From Pantoea sp. AS-PWVM4 (lineage in GTDB: Bacteria; Pseudomonadota; Gammaproteobacteria; Enterobacterales; Enterobacteriaceae): DNA of 64,000 nt. Both the position numbers and the translations under genes were made by a program. Numbering within the stretch: position 1 is the first letter of the stretch; each line of letters starts with the position of its first letter. Where the stretch lies: the NCBI RefSeq assembly GCF_000468095.1, contig NZ_ASZC01000014.1, positions 62,001 to 126,000 of the forward strand. Reading direction: 5' to 3'. The notes beneath the pieces were generated by a model that worked only from the letters and a program-made list of their open reading frames with translations, was not told the DNA's origin and did no database searches. Shown one piece after another: positions 9,483-18,359 of this stretch.

Positions 9483-10346
9483 ATGGCCCAAAATGAAATG
9501 TGGTATGAAACCCTTCATGCCGGTTTCGGACAGTATTTCACGGTGGATAAGGAACTTTACCGCGAGAAAACTGCGCACCAGGATTTAGTCATCTTTGAAA
9601 ATGCGGCTTTCGGTCGCGTTATGGCGCTGGACGGCGTGGTACAAACCACCGAGCGCGATGAATTTATCTATCATGAAATGATGACCCATGTGCCGATTCT
9701 GGCGCACGGGGCGGCAAAGCGTGTGCTGATTATCGGCGGTGGCGACGGTGCCATGCTGCGCGAAGTATCACGCCATGCCAGTATTGAACAGATCACTATG
9801 GTGGAGATCGATGCCGGGGTGGTGAACTTCTGCAAACAGTATCTGCCCAACCACAGCGCGGGTGCCTATGATGATGCGCGTTTGCAGCTGGTGATTGATG
9901 ATGGCGTCAATTTCGTCAACCAGACGTCGGAGAAATTCGATGTGATCATCTCTGACTGCACCGATCCGATCGGTCCGGGAGAGAGCCTGTTCACCTCAGA
10001 ATTTTATGCCGGCTGCAAAAACGCCCTCAACCCGGGCGGTATTTTTGTCGCACAGAACGGCGTCTGCTTTTTACAGCAAGACGAGGCGATTAACAGCCAT
10101 CGCAAACTCAGCCACTACTTTTCCGATGTCAGCTTTTACCAGGCAGCGATTCCGACCTATTACGGTGGCATCATGACCTTTGCCTGGGCTAGCGACAATC
10201 CGGCGCTACGTCAACTTGATAGCGCCACCTTGCAGTCGCGTTTTGCGGCCGCTGGCCTGCACTGCCGTTACTACAATCCGGCAATCCACACTGGCAGCTT
10301 TGCCCTGCCGCAATATCTGCTGAATGCCCTGTCAGACGTGCGCTGA
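9483..10346 (+). CDS. speE: Spermidine synthase (putrescine aminopropyltransferase)
   Basis: SpeE transfers the aminopropyl group of decarboxylated S-adenosylmethionine to putrescine, giving spermidine and methylthioadenosine. The 287-residue protein has the SAM-binding loop GGGDG at 85-89, MVEIDAGVV near 106-114, and the catalytic aspartate Asp158 in [13 protein letters not shown]. The ATG at 9483 follows AGGAG and matches the E. coli start (E. coli MAEKKQWHETLH). It lies 28 bp before speD, whose product supplies its aminopropyl donor. Confidence 0.97.
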   Translation: MAQNEMWYETLHAGFGQYFTVDKELYREKTAHQDLVIFENAAFGRVMALDGVVQTTERDEFIYHEMMTHVPILAHGAAKRVLIIGGGDGAMLREVSRHASIEQITMVEIDAGVVNFCKQYLPNHSAGAYDDARLQLVIDDGVNFVNQTSEKFDVIISDCTDPIGPGESLFTSEFYAGCKNALNPGGIFVAQNGVCFLQQDEAINSHRKLSHYFSDVSFYQAAIPTYYGGIMTFAWASDNPALRQLDSATLQSRFAAAGLHCRYYNPAIHTGSFALPQYLLNALSDVR

Positions 10347-10374
10347 CCGGATATTTATAAGGGGGTGAACGAAA

Positions 10375-11190
10375 TTGCAAAAGCTAAAACTACATGGCTT
10401 CAATAACCTGACAAAGAGCCTGAGTTTTTGTATTTACGATATTTGCTATGCAAATACTGAAGCCGAGCGTGATGGTTACATCGCCTATATTGATGAGCAA
10501 TACAACGCCAACCGTCTGACGGAAATTCTGACGGAGACCTGCTCGATCATCGGTGCCAACGTGCTCAACATCGCACGCCAGGACTATGAACCACAGGGAG
10601 CAAGCGTGACCATTCTGGTCAGCGAGGAGCCGATCGATCCGAAAGACATCGATAACTCAGAACATCCCGGCCCGCTGCCCAACTCCGTCGTCGCGCACCT
10701 CGATAAAAGCCATATTTGCGTGCATACCTATCCGGAGAGCCACCCGGAAGGCGGATTATGCACCTTCCGCGCCGATATTGAAGTCTCAACCTGCGGCGTG
10801 ATTTCACCGTTGAAAGCGTTGAATTACCTGATTCACCAGCTGGAATCTGACATCGTCACCATCGACTATCGCGTGCGCGGTTTTACCCGTGATGTCAATG
10901 GCGTGAAGCACTTTATCGACCATGCGATCAACTCGATTCAGAACTTTATGTCGGATGATATGAAGTCGATGTATGACATGCTGGATGTGAACGTTTATCA
11001 GGAAAATATCTTTCACACCAAAATGTTGCTGAAAGAGTTCGATCTGAAGCATTACCTGTTCAACACCAAACCGGAAGATCTTAGCCCGGAAGAACACCAG
11101 CGCATTACCGGCTTGCTGTGGAAAGAGATGCGGGAGATCTACTATGGCCGCAATATTCCGTCTGTGGGCCTGAAACCCGGAGCGTTCTGA
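10375..11190 (+). CDS. speD: S-adenosylmethionine decarboxylase proenzyme
   Basis: SpeD decarboxylates SAM to give the aminopropyl donor for SpeE. It is a pyruvoyl enzyme that cleaves itself; the site is Lys111-Ser112 in [14 protein letters not shown]. The start is TTG at 10375, as in E. coli speD, preceded by AAGGGGG. The protein is 271 residues, about 7 longer than E. coli at the C-terminus (SVGLKPGAF). Motifs [20 protein letters not shown] and YRVRGFTRD are intact. It forms an operon with speE. Confidence 0.97.
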   Translation: MQKLKLHGFNNLTKSLSFCIYDICYANTEAERDGYIAYIDEQYNANRLTEILTETCSIIGANVLNIARQDYEPQGASVTILVSEEPIDPKDIDNSEHPGPLPNSVVAHLDKSHICVHTYPESHPEGGLCTFRADIEVSTCGVISPLKALNYLIHQLESDIVTIDYRVRGFTRDVNGVKHFIDHAINSIQNFMSDDMKSMYDMLDVNVYQENIFHTKMLLKEFDLKHYLFNTKPEDLSPEEHQRITGLLWKEMREIYYGRNIPSVGLKPGAF

Positions 11191-11224
11191 TACGGTTCAC
11201 GAAAGTGATCCAGCCAATTCTTTA

Positions 11225-11244
11225 TGGCGGGCAACAACCCGCCA
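11225..11244 (+). terminator. Hairpin after speD, possible weak terminator
   Basis: TGGCGGG and CCCGCCA form a perfect 7-bp stem with a CAACAA loop, 34 bp after the speD stop. The following bases (CTTCGTGG) are not T-rich, so intrinsic termination would be weak. The rest of the 282 bp gap to the next gene is AT-rich and holds a possible -10 TATAAT at 11438-11443 but no convincing -35 partner. Confidence 0.4.
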
Positions 11245-11472
11245 CTTCGTGGATGCCGCGAAAATTTATCAATAAATTCATTATTCAGATGCACTTTAAT
11301 ACCACCCATTAATAAACACACGCCCGTGTGGTATCAGTTATTATTTGGTATAAACAGAAATGTTCGTCTACGCTTCGTATGTACAATAGATTGACCATTA
11401 TTTCACCAACATAAGGCTGATGGCAGAATAAATGATTTATAATCCGTAATAACTCTGCACGGGGTTGTGGAC

Positions 11473-12789
11473 ATGAACATTTTCACACGAAATACTCTCT
11501 GGGTATTGTTCTATCTATTTTTCACTGCCGGTCCGTTATTTGTTCTTCTGATAGGTCCACTCCCCCCCTCCAGGGATTTTTGGACAGAATTCTCTGCTGC
11601 GGCAGGCTATGCTGGCCTGGCCATTTTAGGATTGCAGGTTGGTCTTACCGCCCGCTTTCGTGCGGTGACAAGCCCGTGGGGCGAAGATACTATTTATCAT
11701 TTCCATAAACAAATGTCTTTTATTGCCCTGGTCCTGATTATTGCCCATCCTGTCATCCTTTTTATTTTGCGACCAGAAAGACTGGCACTGCTTAATTTCA
11801 TTGAAGCACCGTGGCGGGCACGCTTTGCGGCAATATCTACCTATTCTCTTATTGCCTTAATGGTGATGGCACTGTGGCGTGTGAAACTAAAAATTAGCTA
11901 CGAAGTCTGGCACTATACTCATATTATTTTGGCAGTTTTAGTCATTGGCGCGGGGCTACTTCATACGGTTGCCTGGGGGTTCTATTTAGATGCGCCATTA
12001 AAACGTGCCTTGTGGACAGGATTAGCCATACTCTGGTGCTGCCTGCTGATTTATACACGCATCGTCCGTCCTTTCCTGATGTTGCGAAAACCCTACCAGG
12101 TCATTGCAACGCGCCATGAACGAGGAGGCAGTACCACGCTGGTGATGCAACCTGTTGGTCATTCAGGGTTTCCATTTGTCCCCGGTCAATTTGGCTGGCT
12201 GAATGTCTGGGGAAGTCCTTTCAAATTAACGTCTCATCCCTTCTCTTTTTCATCCAGCGCGGAAATGGCGAAAGAGACGATTGAAATGACCATACAAGAT
12301 GCTGGCGATTACACCCGGAAGATCAGAAATGTGACGGCGGGTAAGCGTGTTTATATTGATGGTCCCTATGGTGCATTCACTGTGGGTAATCCGGCGGATA
12401 TGCATGTGTTAATTGCCGGGGGGATTGGTATTACCCCGATGATGAGTATCATCCGAACTTTTGCCGATCTCGGTGATAAACGTCCGATAATACTAATCTA
12501 TGGTAATAAAAATTGGGATGGCATTACTTTTAGAGAAGAACTGGAAGCCTTGTCAGACAGAATTAATCTACAGGTCATACATGTTCTTGAACAACCCCCG
12601 AAAGACTGGACGGGAGAAACGGGTATCATTAGCAGTGAACTGATACAACGTTATATTCCAGCGCCATATGAACAACATGAATACTTTATCTGTGGCCCAA
12701 ACAGAATGATGGATGAGATTGAAAAAACGCTGGCAGCTTTACAGGTTCCGCTAGCGAAATATCACTCAGAACGCTATCACTTTGTATAA
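11473..12789 (+). CDS. Bis-haem flavocytochrome, ferric reductase / NADPH oxidase-like
   Basis: This 438-residue membrane oxidoreductase joins a ferric-reductase transmembrane domain (about residues 8-200, six or so helices) to a ferredoxin-reductase-type FAD/NAD(P)H domain (205-438). Histidines are paired 14 residues apart on two helices, His78/His92 and His150/His164, the pattern that holds two stacked haems in NOX and FRE proteins. FAD motif HPFSFSS is at 255-261, nucleotide motif GGIGITP at 316-322, and CGPNRMM at 407-413. Likely activity is transmembrane electron transfer from cytosolic NAD(P)H to ferric iron or oxygen; the acceptor is unknown. The ATG at 11473 is preferred over GTG at 11467 because GGGG lies 8 bp before it. 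It is AT-richer than its neighbours, suggesting transfer. Confidence 0.85.
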   Translation: MNIFTRNTLWVLFYLFFTAGPLFVLLIGPLPPSRDFWTEFSAAAGYAGLAILGLQVGLTARFRAVTSPWGEDTIYHFHKQMSFIALVLIIAHPVILFILRPERLALLNFIEAPWRARFAAISTYSLIALMVMALWRVKLKISYEVWHYTHIILAVLVIGAGLLHTVAWGFYLDAPLKRALWTGLAILWCCLLIYTRIVRPFLMLRKPYQVIATRHERGGSTTLVMQPVGHSGFPFVPGQFGWLNVWGSPFKLTSHPFSFSSSAEMAKETIEMTIQDAGDYTRKIRNVTAGKRVYIDGPYGAFTVGNPADMHVLIAGGIGITPMMSIIRTFADLGDKRPIILIYGNKNWDGITFREELEALSDRINLQVIHVLEQPPKDWTGETGIISSELIQRYIPAPYEQHEYFICGPNRMMDEIEKTLAALQVPLAKYHSERYHFV

Positions 12790-12799
12790 AGAGGCGAAA

Positions 12800-12895
12800 A
12801 TGCGTAAATTATTTGCCGATCTTCTGGTTTTTATCACGGCAGTGATAATACTGGCATTGATAATATTCTTTGCATATAGCAGAGTCTATTTTTGA
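12800..12895 (+). CDS. 31-residue single-pass membrane protein downstream of the flavocytochrome
   Basis: A short frame starts 10 bp after the flavocytochrome stop. GAGG lies about 5 bp before its ATG. The product begins MRKLFADLLVF, continues with an unbroken hydrophobic stretch of roughly 20 residues (about 8-26), and ends SRVYF. One membrane helix with a basic N-terminus is predicted. Position and ribosome site suggest cotranslation with, and perhaps stabilisation of, the flavocytochrome, like other small subunits of respiratory and redox membrane enzymes. It is not a family I recognise. Confidence 0.6.
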   Translation: MRKLFADLLVFITAVIILALIIFFAYSRVYF

Positions 12896-12976
12896 TCCGG
12901 TTCCTGAAATAATAACCACTCATCGCCGGTAGAATTAACATCATGCCAAACTGAATTCAGAAAAGAGTACGTGATC

Positions 12977-13023
12977 GTGCTCAAGAGCGAGTCGGCGCAT
13001 TTGCGCCTGAACTCTTGAGCCAC
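12977..13023. other. Nested palindrome between the flavocytochrome and deoR-type gene
   Basis: The outer arms GCTCAAGAG and CTCTTGAGC flank an inner palindrome GGCGCATTTGCGCC. The structure lies between convergent genes. No T-run follows on either strand, so it may be a weak bidirectional terminator or a protein-binding dyad. The rest of the 148 bp gap shows nothing I recognise. Confidence 0.5.
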
Positions 13024-13043
13024 GACAGGGTGAGGATATCGAT

Positions 13044-13805
13044 TTATTCTGTCAGTTGCAGCGCAATTCCACGTTCCCGTAGATTGCGACACACTTCGTC
13101 ATCCAGGCGCGCATCGGTCACGATATCGGTCAGACTCTCAATGGGTGCGGCACAGAACAGTGACCATGAACCGTATTTGCTGCTGTCGGCCAGCAGAATC
13201 CGGCGACGCGCATTCGCCAGCAAATCCATCTTCAGCCCGGCCTTCTCTTCGGTTGGCGTAGTTATGCCGCGTTCGATACTCCACGAGTTACAGCTGACAA
13301 AGGCCACATCCGGGTTGATGCTACGCAGCAGGCGGCGACCATGTTCACCGATGCATGACTGGCTGGAATCATCGATCCGCCCGCCAATGATGGTGACTTC
13401 AATCTGTTTAAATTCAGACAAAAACAGCGCGATGTGCAGGTCGGCAGTGATCACCCGCAGCGGTAAATGGGTCAATTGACGCGCCAGCTCCAGCATGGTG
13501 GTGCCAGCATCCAGTACCACCGCATCTCCGGACTGTACAAAACCGGCTGCAAAATGAGCGATCGCCTGTTTTTCCGCCAGGTTACGCTGCATCTTTTCCA
13601 GAGTGGTTGGCTGGGCGGGGATAAAGCGATTAAGGGTAACGCCGCCGTGACTACGGCTAATCACGCCTTCTTTATCCAGCTTGATCAGATCGCGGCGAAT
13701 AGTGGCCGGTGAGGCAGAAATAGCGCTCACCAGCTGTTCAACAGTAACCAGATTATGGCTTTTCAGATAGTCCATAATCTGGTCGAGGCGACTTTGTCCC
13801 TTCAT
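13044..13805 (-). CDS. DeoR-family transcriptional regulator
   Basis: This 253-residue protein has an N-terminal DeoR winged helix-turn-helix (residues about 3-58, [20 protein letters not shown], then HGGV). The C-terminal sugar-phosphate sensor domain has [13 protein letters not shown] near 98-110 and IIGGRID. DeoR proteins usually repress sugar operons and respond to a phosphorylated intermediate. It is the third gene after dtnK and pdxA2, 6 bp from pdxA2, so it is probably the local and autoregulated controller. A candidate operator array lies at 16091-16218. Salmonella has a similar regulator beside its D-threonate genes. Confidence 0.9.
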   Translation of the reverse strand: MKGQSRLDQIMDYLKSHNLVTVEQLVSAISASPATIRRDLIKLDKEGVISRSHGGVTLNRFIPAQPTTLEKMQRNLAEKQAIAHFAAGFVQSGDAVVLDAGTTMLELARQLTHLPLRVITADLHIALFLSEFKQIEVTIIGGRIDDSSQSCIGEHGRRLLRSINPDVAFVSCNSWSIERGITTPTEEKAGLKMDLLANARRRILLADSSKYGSWSLFCAAPIESLTDIVTDARLDDEVCRNLRERGIALQLTE

Positions 13806-13811
13806 ATTTCC

Positions 13812-14792
13812 CTATGCAAGTTGCATCGCGAGTTTGATGGAGATCGCCATGCTCGCAGAGTTCGCCTTACCTGTCCAGGCGATATCAAAGGCGGTGCCGT
13901 GGTCCGCAGAAGTACGGATAAACGGCAAACCGGCTGTAATATTGACGCCATCATAAAAACCAAGCAATTTCAGCGGGATATGCCCCTGATCGTGGTACAT
14001 CGCCACCACCATATCATACTGGCCTTGCTGGCATTGCAGGAACACCGTATCCGGCGGGCACGGGCCATAAACATCGATGCCTTTTTCCTTCATCGCTTTG
14101 ATGGCCGGTGCCACGGTAGTGATCTCTTCATCACCAAACAAACCATTCTCACCGGCATGCGGGTTAACCCCGGCAACCGCAATACGCGGTTTGTCGAATC
14201 CGACGCGGCGCAGGAAGGTATCTGCCATGCCGATCACCGTCTCAATACGCGGACGATTGAGGGTGTCGAGGAATTTACGCAGCGCGATATGCGTCGTAAC
14301 GTGAATCACCTTCAGATGATCGGTGTACAGCACCATCGCGTAATCTTTGGTGTTGGTCAGTTGCGCCAGCAGTTCGGTGTGGCCGGGATAGATATGCCCC
14401 GCCGAATGCAGGGCTTCTTTGTTCAGCGGCGCAGTCGCAATCGCCTGCACTTCCCCAGCCAGAGCCAGTTCGGTGGCACGTTTCACGCAGCGCCATGCCA
14501 GATCGCCCGCTTCTTTCTGCACCACACCGGGTTGCAGCGCTTCCGGGTTCGCCAGCGGCTCGTCAATCACGTTGATGATACCCGGCGCAAAATGCGCGTC
14601 TTTTACCTGGTCCAGCACGCGCAGCTCAGCCTGCGGCGTAATGTTCAATCCCATCACCCGACGCAGCGTTGCGGCACAGCCCACCACCACCGCCGGAACA
14701 CCGGCCAGCTCGCCTTCCGCCAGCGCTTTAATGATGATCTCAGGGCTGATGCCCGCCGGATCGCCCATGGTCACCGCAATAATTTTATTCAC
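13812..14792 (-). CDS. pdxA2: 4-phospho-D-threonate 3-dehydrogenase (PdxA2)
   Basis: PdxA2 oxidises and decarboxylates 4-phospho-D-threonate to dihydroxyacetone phosphate with NAD, following DtnK. The 326-residue sequence is very like Salmonella PdxA2 as I remember it, for example ITMGDPAGI/VTMGDPAGIS, PGHTELLA, THIALRKFLDTL and NPHAGENGLFG. Metal ligands are His168, His212 and His267 (YHDQGHIPLK). The start is GTG at 14792, 7 bp after GAGGAG, overlapping the dtnK stop by 8 bp. A longer TTG start at 14807 is less likely. It is a paralogue of the vitamin B6 enzyme PdxA; context decides the catabolic call. Confidence 0.9.
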   Translation of the reverse strand: MNKIIAVTMGDPAGISPEIIIKALAEGELAGVPAVVVGCAATLRRVMGLNITPQAELRVLDQVKDAHFAPGIINVIDEPLANPEALQPGVVQKEAGDLAWRCVKRATELALAGEVQAIATAPLNKEALHSAGHIYPGHTELLAQLTNTKDYAMVLYTDHLKVIHVTTHIALRKFLDTLNRPRIETVIGMADTFLRRVGFDKPRIAVAGVNPHAGENGLFGDEEITTVAPAIKAMKEKGIDVYGPCPPDTVFLQCQQGQYDMVVAMYHDQGHIPLKLLGFYDGVNITAGLPFIRTSADHGTAFDIAWTGKANSASMAISIKLAMQLA

Positions 14793-16056
14793 TCGACATC
14801 TCCTCAATAAAACGAATGGCTTCTACCAGGGTGTTTTCGTCGCCAAAGCCACCCGCTTTGGTCATCACCGGCAGGTGTAAATCACTATTAAGCAGAACCC
14901 CGTGCGGCACACAGCCCGCCACCAGACCCTGAATTTGAAAACCGCTGGCCCCCAGCGCCTGTGCCACGGCAATCGCCACATCCCCACCGGAGAGATACAG
15001 CCCGGCAGGCTGGACGTTGCGGCACACCGCTTCGGTCAGTTGGGCCAAAAACTGGCAGATACGCTCGCCCAGTTGCTGGCGGGAAACCTGTTGCTGCTGG
15101 CACAGCCTGTCAATCTCATGACGCTGTGCGGCATGTTGAGTGGTGCGCACCACGCAGTGTTCACCCATGCGCAATGCCTGCTCCATCGCCTGCTGCCAGT
15201 TGCTGGCCTGCGGCCATGCTGGCTGGGCAAACAACTGACGGATATCAATATCGATAATGCGAATCGCCCGCTGGCTATTGAGACGATCAATCTGCTGTTG
15301 GGCAATGGCGCTCATCGAGCCCACCACCGCCAGCACCGGCCGCGCCTCCCGGCCTGCCAGATACTCACCCAGCGCGTCACCCAGACCAGATGCCCCGGCC
15401 AACAGTGGACGCGTTGACAGCGCGGCTGCCGCCTGCATCAAAACGCGTAAATCGGCGTCCTGCTCAATATCAATCACCACCAGCCCCTGCTTCCCTGCCA
15501 GCACCTGCGCCAGCTTGCCGCTGCGTAGCGTGTCGATGTTGATCACTTCACCTGGCAAATCGCTCTGCATCTGCAAGCGCGTCAGCACATTGCTGCTGGT
15601 AACGGGCGTTTTCGGGTCGCTGGCAAATTCGGTGTCAGTCAGGCGCTGCTGATTGATCCACACCTCGCCCCCTCGCGTGGTGCGCCCCAGCTTTGGTACC
15701 GCAGGCACGACCAGCGCCAGCGCTTTGCCACTGGCCGCCATCGCTGCGGCGATTTCCGCACCGGGGTTGCCACGTAACGTGGAATCCATCTTCTTAAACA
15801 ACCAGCCATCCTGCGCAATCGCCTGATGCTGCTGTACCGCGCGTTCAGTGCGTTGCGCGGCCTCAGTGGCACTGACTGCCCGGCTGTCGGTGCTAATCAC
15901 CAGTACATCGGCGGCATTGGCATCATGCGGCGTATCGCTATTAAACAGCACATGCACGCGCGCCCCTGCCCGGGCCAGACCGCTTCCGGCATCGTTAGCG
16001 CCGGTAAAATCATCGGCAATCACCAGAACCGGCGTTTTCCAAGGTTGTGAACGCAT
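14785..16056 (-). CDS. dtnK: Four-carbon acid sugar kinase, D-threonate kinase type (DUF1537)
   Basis: DUF1537 kinases phosphorylate acid sugars; the member paired with PdxA2 in Salmonella acts on D-threonate. The 423-residue protein begins near LVIADDFTGANDAG (Asp15-Asp16, family N-terminal motif). It then shows FKKMDSTLRGNPGAEI, and the C-terminal nucleotide part LYLSGGDVAIAVAQALG and GCVPHGVLL. The ATG at 16056 follows AGGAGAGG closely. An upstream GTG at 16110 has no ribosome site. It leads the dtnK-pdxA2-deoR operon, divergent from the alcohol dehydrogenase. D-erythronate or L-threonate is a possible alternative substrate. Confidence 0.88.
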   Translation of the reverse strand: MRSQPWKTPVLVIADDFTGANDAGSGLARAGARVHVLFNSDTPHDANAADVLVISTDSRAVSATEAAQRTERAVQQHQAIAQDGWLFKKMDSTLRGNPGAEIAAAMAASGKALALVVPAVPKLGRTTRGGEVWINQQRLTDTEFASDPKTPVTSSNVLTRLQMQSDLPGEVINIDTLRSGKLAQVLAGKQGLVVIDIEQDADLRVLMQAAAALSTRPLLAGASGLGDALGEYLAGREARPVLAVVGSMSAIAQQQIDRLNSQRAIRIIDIDIRQLFAQPAWPQASNWQQAMEQALRMGEHCVVRTTQHAAQRHEIDRLCQQQQVSRQQLGERICQFLAQLTEAVCRNVQPAGLYLSGGDVAIAVAQALGASGFQIQGLVAGCVPHGVLLNSDLHLPVMTKAGGFGDENTLVEAIRFIEEMSSE

Positions 16057-16090
16057 CCTCTCTCCTGTAACGGGCAGCTTGCCGTGTTGA

Positions 16091-16218
16091 GATTGATTAT
16101 ATTCAATCACGATTGATTATATGTGAGCAAGATCAAATTAATTGAAATCAATATGCCCTATAAATTCAGGCACAGTTAGTGACAGATATCGCAGACTGAT
16201 GAGCAAAACCAATCAATC
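16091..16218. promoter_or_regulatory. Divergent sugar-acid promoter: direct repeats and CRP-like site
   Basis: Two copies of GATTGATTATAT start at 16091 and 16111, exactly 20 bp apart. The inverted half-site AATCAATC is at 16211-16218 beside the rightward promoter. Such spaced repeats fit a DeoR-family operator. TGTGAGCAAGATCAAA at 16122-16137 matches the CRP consensus at 9 of 10 conserved bases. Together they suggest induction by substrate under cAMP-CRP control of both divergent arms. Confidence 0.6.
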
Positions 16219-16248
16219 AGCGCGATAACATCGGGAAAAGGGTACGAA

Positions 16249-17397
16249 ATGAATATCAACAGCACCGTGATTAGCGGCTATCAGGCACTCAATGACCTCA
16301 GCTACCTGCTGAAAGGTCGGCAGAAAGCGCTGCTGGTCACTGATAAGAATATAGAGGGCATCCCGGCAGTCCAGACGTTGATTGCCCAACTGAAGCAGCA
16401 CATTGCCAGCCTCAGTGTGGTCAACAGCGTGCCGCCAGAACCCAGCCAGCATGATGTGGCGGCGATTGTTGCTGCCCTGCCGACGACCGATGTCGATCTG
16501 GTGATTGGTGTAGGCGGCGGTAGCGTACTGGACGTTGCCAAACTGCTCTCTATTCTGTGCGTGAAAGGCGCGCCTACCCTTGAGGCCCTGCTGGCCGGGG
16601 AAAAACCGCTGACCCGCACCACTTCGCTGCTGATCCCGACCACCGCAGGCACCGGTTCAGAAGCCACGCCGAACGCCATCCTGGCGATCCCGGAGAAAGA
16701 AACCAAAGTTGGCATTATTACTCCGGTGATGCTGCCGGACTATGTCGCGCTGGTGCCGGAGCTGACCACCAGCATGCCACCACACATCGCCTCTTCTACC
16801 GGCATTGATGCGCTGTGCCACCTGATTGAGTGCTTCACCGCCACAGTCGCCAACCCGGTGAGTGATAACTACGCGATGATTGGCATGAAAAAGCTGTTTG
16901 CCAGCCTGGAAACCGCCGTTGCCGAGCCGGGTAATCTTGAAGCGCGTCTGAATATGCTGTGGGCGTCATATTACGGCGGCGCATCGATTGCCCACGCCGG
17001 TACGCATCTGGTGCACGCGATGTCTTATCCGCTGGGCGGCAAATATCACATTCCGCACGGCGTGGCGAACGCCATCCTGTTGGCACCCTGTATGCGTTTC
17101 GTACGCCCGGCAGCAGTGAGTAAATTTGCTCAGGCTTATGACCTGCTGCCTGACGCCGACCAGACTCTGGATGAAGAAGCGAAATCGCACGCGCTGGTTG
17201 AGTACTTCGCCGCGCTGGTACAGCGCCTGAAACTGCCAGCCAGCCTGGAAGAGCTGGGTATCGGCCCGGATCACCTGCCCTATCTGGTAGAAGCCGCGCT
17301 CGACGTGCAACGCCTGATGAAGAATGTACCGATGAAAGTGAGCGCCGATGACGTGCGAAACGTCTACCTGACGCTGTTTCCGGCATTGAATCACTAA
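16249..17397 (+). CDS. Iron-containing alcohol dehydrogenase
   Basis: This 382-residue protein is a group III (Fe-type) alcohol dehydrogenase. The NAD loop GVGGGSVLDVAK is at 87-98 and PTTAGTGSE at 130-138. The metal ligands are Asp187, His191, His256 and His270, with the spacing seen in FucO. The substrate is not readable. In this cluster a hydroxy acid or the aldehyde made by the neighbouring aldolase is likely. It leads the rightward operon, and 17 bp separate it from the DapA-family gene. Confidence 0.9.
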   Translation: MNINSTVISGYQALNDLSYLLKGRQKALLVTDKNIEGIPAVQTLIAQLKQHIASLSVVNSVPPEPSQHDVAAIVAALPTTDVDLVIGVGGGSVLDVAKLLSILCVKGAPTLEALLAGEKPLTRTTSLLIPTTAGTGSEATPNAILAIPEKETKVGIITPVMLPDYVALVPELTTSMPPHIASSTGIDALCHLIECFTATVANPVSDNYAMIGMKKLFASLETAVAEPGNLEARLNMLWASYYGGASIAHAGTHLVHAMSYPLGGKYHIPHGVANAILLAPCMRFVRPAAVSKFAQAYDLLPDADQTLDEEAKSHALVEYFAALVQRLKLPASLEELGIGPDHLPYLVEAALDVQRLMKNVPMKVSADDVRNVYLTLFPALNH

Positions 17398-17414
17398 GGA
17401 CTATCGAGGAAATC

Positions 17415-18299
17415 ATGAGCAACAAAATTCAGGGCGTACTGACCGCCATTGTCACCACCTTCGACCGCGACGGTGCCTTTAACCCTGCCACACAACGTGA
17501 GCAGGTGAAGCGTCAACTGAGCGCCGGTAACGGTATTTTCTGCGGCGGCACCAACGGTGAATTCTTCGTGCTGAATGAGCAGGAGAAACTGGCGGTCACT
17601 GAAACCTGCGTGGATGAAGTGAACGCCAGCGCGCCCGTAGTGGCACATATTGGCGAGATCTCCACCCGTGAAACCATCCGTCTCGGTAAGCAGATTGAGA
17701 AACTGGGTGTTGATGCGGTATCGGTGATCACCCCGTACTTCGTGCCGTTGAAGCAGGATGAGTTGATTTACCACTATCAGACGGTGGCGGATGCGCTGAA
17801 CGTGCCGCTGTTCCTCTACAACATCCCGGCGCGTACCGGCAATACCTTGCAACCGGAAACCGTGCGCACGCTGGCGTCACATCCCAACATCATCGGTATC
17901 AAGGACAGCGCGGGCAGCTACGAAAGCCTGAGCGGTTTCCTGCAAGCCGCCAAAGGTATCGATAATTTTGACGTGCTGAATGGCCCGGACTCGTTGATTC
18001 ATCAGGGCTTTGTTGATGGCTGCTCAGCCTGCATCTCCGGCCTTGCCAACGTGGCACCGAAAGAGATCAACGCCATCTGGGCACGCTTCCACGCCGGCGA
18101 TATCGAAGGTTCGCGCCTGGCACAGGAAAATGTCACCGGCTTACGCACCGACCTGTACAGCGTCGGCTTCTCACCGGCAGCGGTGAAAAAGGCGGTTTCT
18201 CTGCTCGGTTATAACGTCGGTGACAGCCGCTATGCGGTGCGTTTCACTGCCGAAGAAGAGCAGAAGATCCGTCAGATCGTGAACCAGTATTTGCAGTAA
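17415..18299 (+). CDS. DapA-family aldolase/lyase (dihydrodipicolinate synthase family)
   Basis: This 294-residue class I lyase has the Schiff-base lysine Lys163 in GIKDSAGS, the catalytic tyrosine Tyr135 in FLYNIPARTGN, and a GGTNGEF loop at 44-50 in place of the GTTGE of true DapA. The variant loop and the neighbours point to a catabolic 2-keto-3-deoxy acid or hydroxy-keto acid aldolase, not lysine synthesis. The products would be pyruvate and an aldehyde. AGGA precedes the ATG. A hairpin follows before the next gene. Confidence 0.88.
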   Translation: MSNKIQGVLTAIVTTFDRDGAFNPATQREQVKRQLSAGNGIFCGGTNGEFFVLNEQEKLAVTETCVDEVNASAPVVAHIGEISTRETIRLGKQIEKLGVDAVSVITPYFVPLKQDELIYHYQTVADALNVPLFLYNIPARTGNTLQPETVRTLASHPNIIGIKDSAGSYESLSGFLQAAKGIDNFDVLNGPDSLIHQGFVDGCSACISGLANVAPKEINAIWARFHAGDIEGSRLAQENVTGLRTDLYSVGFSPAAVKKAVSLLGYNVGDSRYAVRFTAEEEQKIRQIVNQYLQ

Positions 18300-18307
18300 T
18301 GGCCGTC

Positions 18308-18327
18308 AGGGCAGCGTGTGCTGCCCT
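18308..18327 (+). other. Intercistronic hairpin in the sugar-acid operon
   Basis: AGGGCAGC and GCTGCCCT form a perfect 8-bp stem with a GTGT loop, 8 bp after the aldolase stop. Only a weak pyrimidine-rich tail follows, so it may stabilise the upstream message or attenuate downstream expression. Confidence 0.5.
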
Positions 18328-18359
18328 TGCCTGTTCCACTTTTTACACCGGGAAGCGTT

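Noticed and set aside
13755-14810. 351-codon open frame on the plus strand
   Set aside because: It lies opposite pdxA2, is rich in His and Arg as expected of a reverse-frame shadow, and shows no domain.
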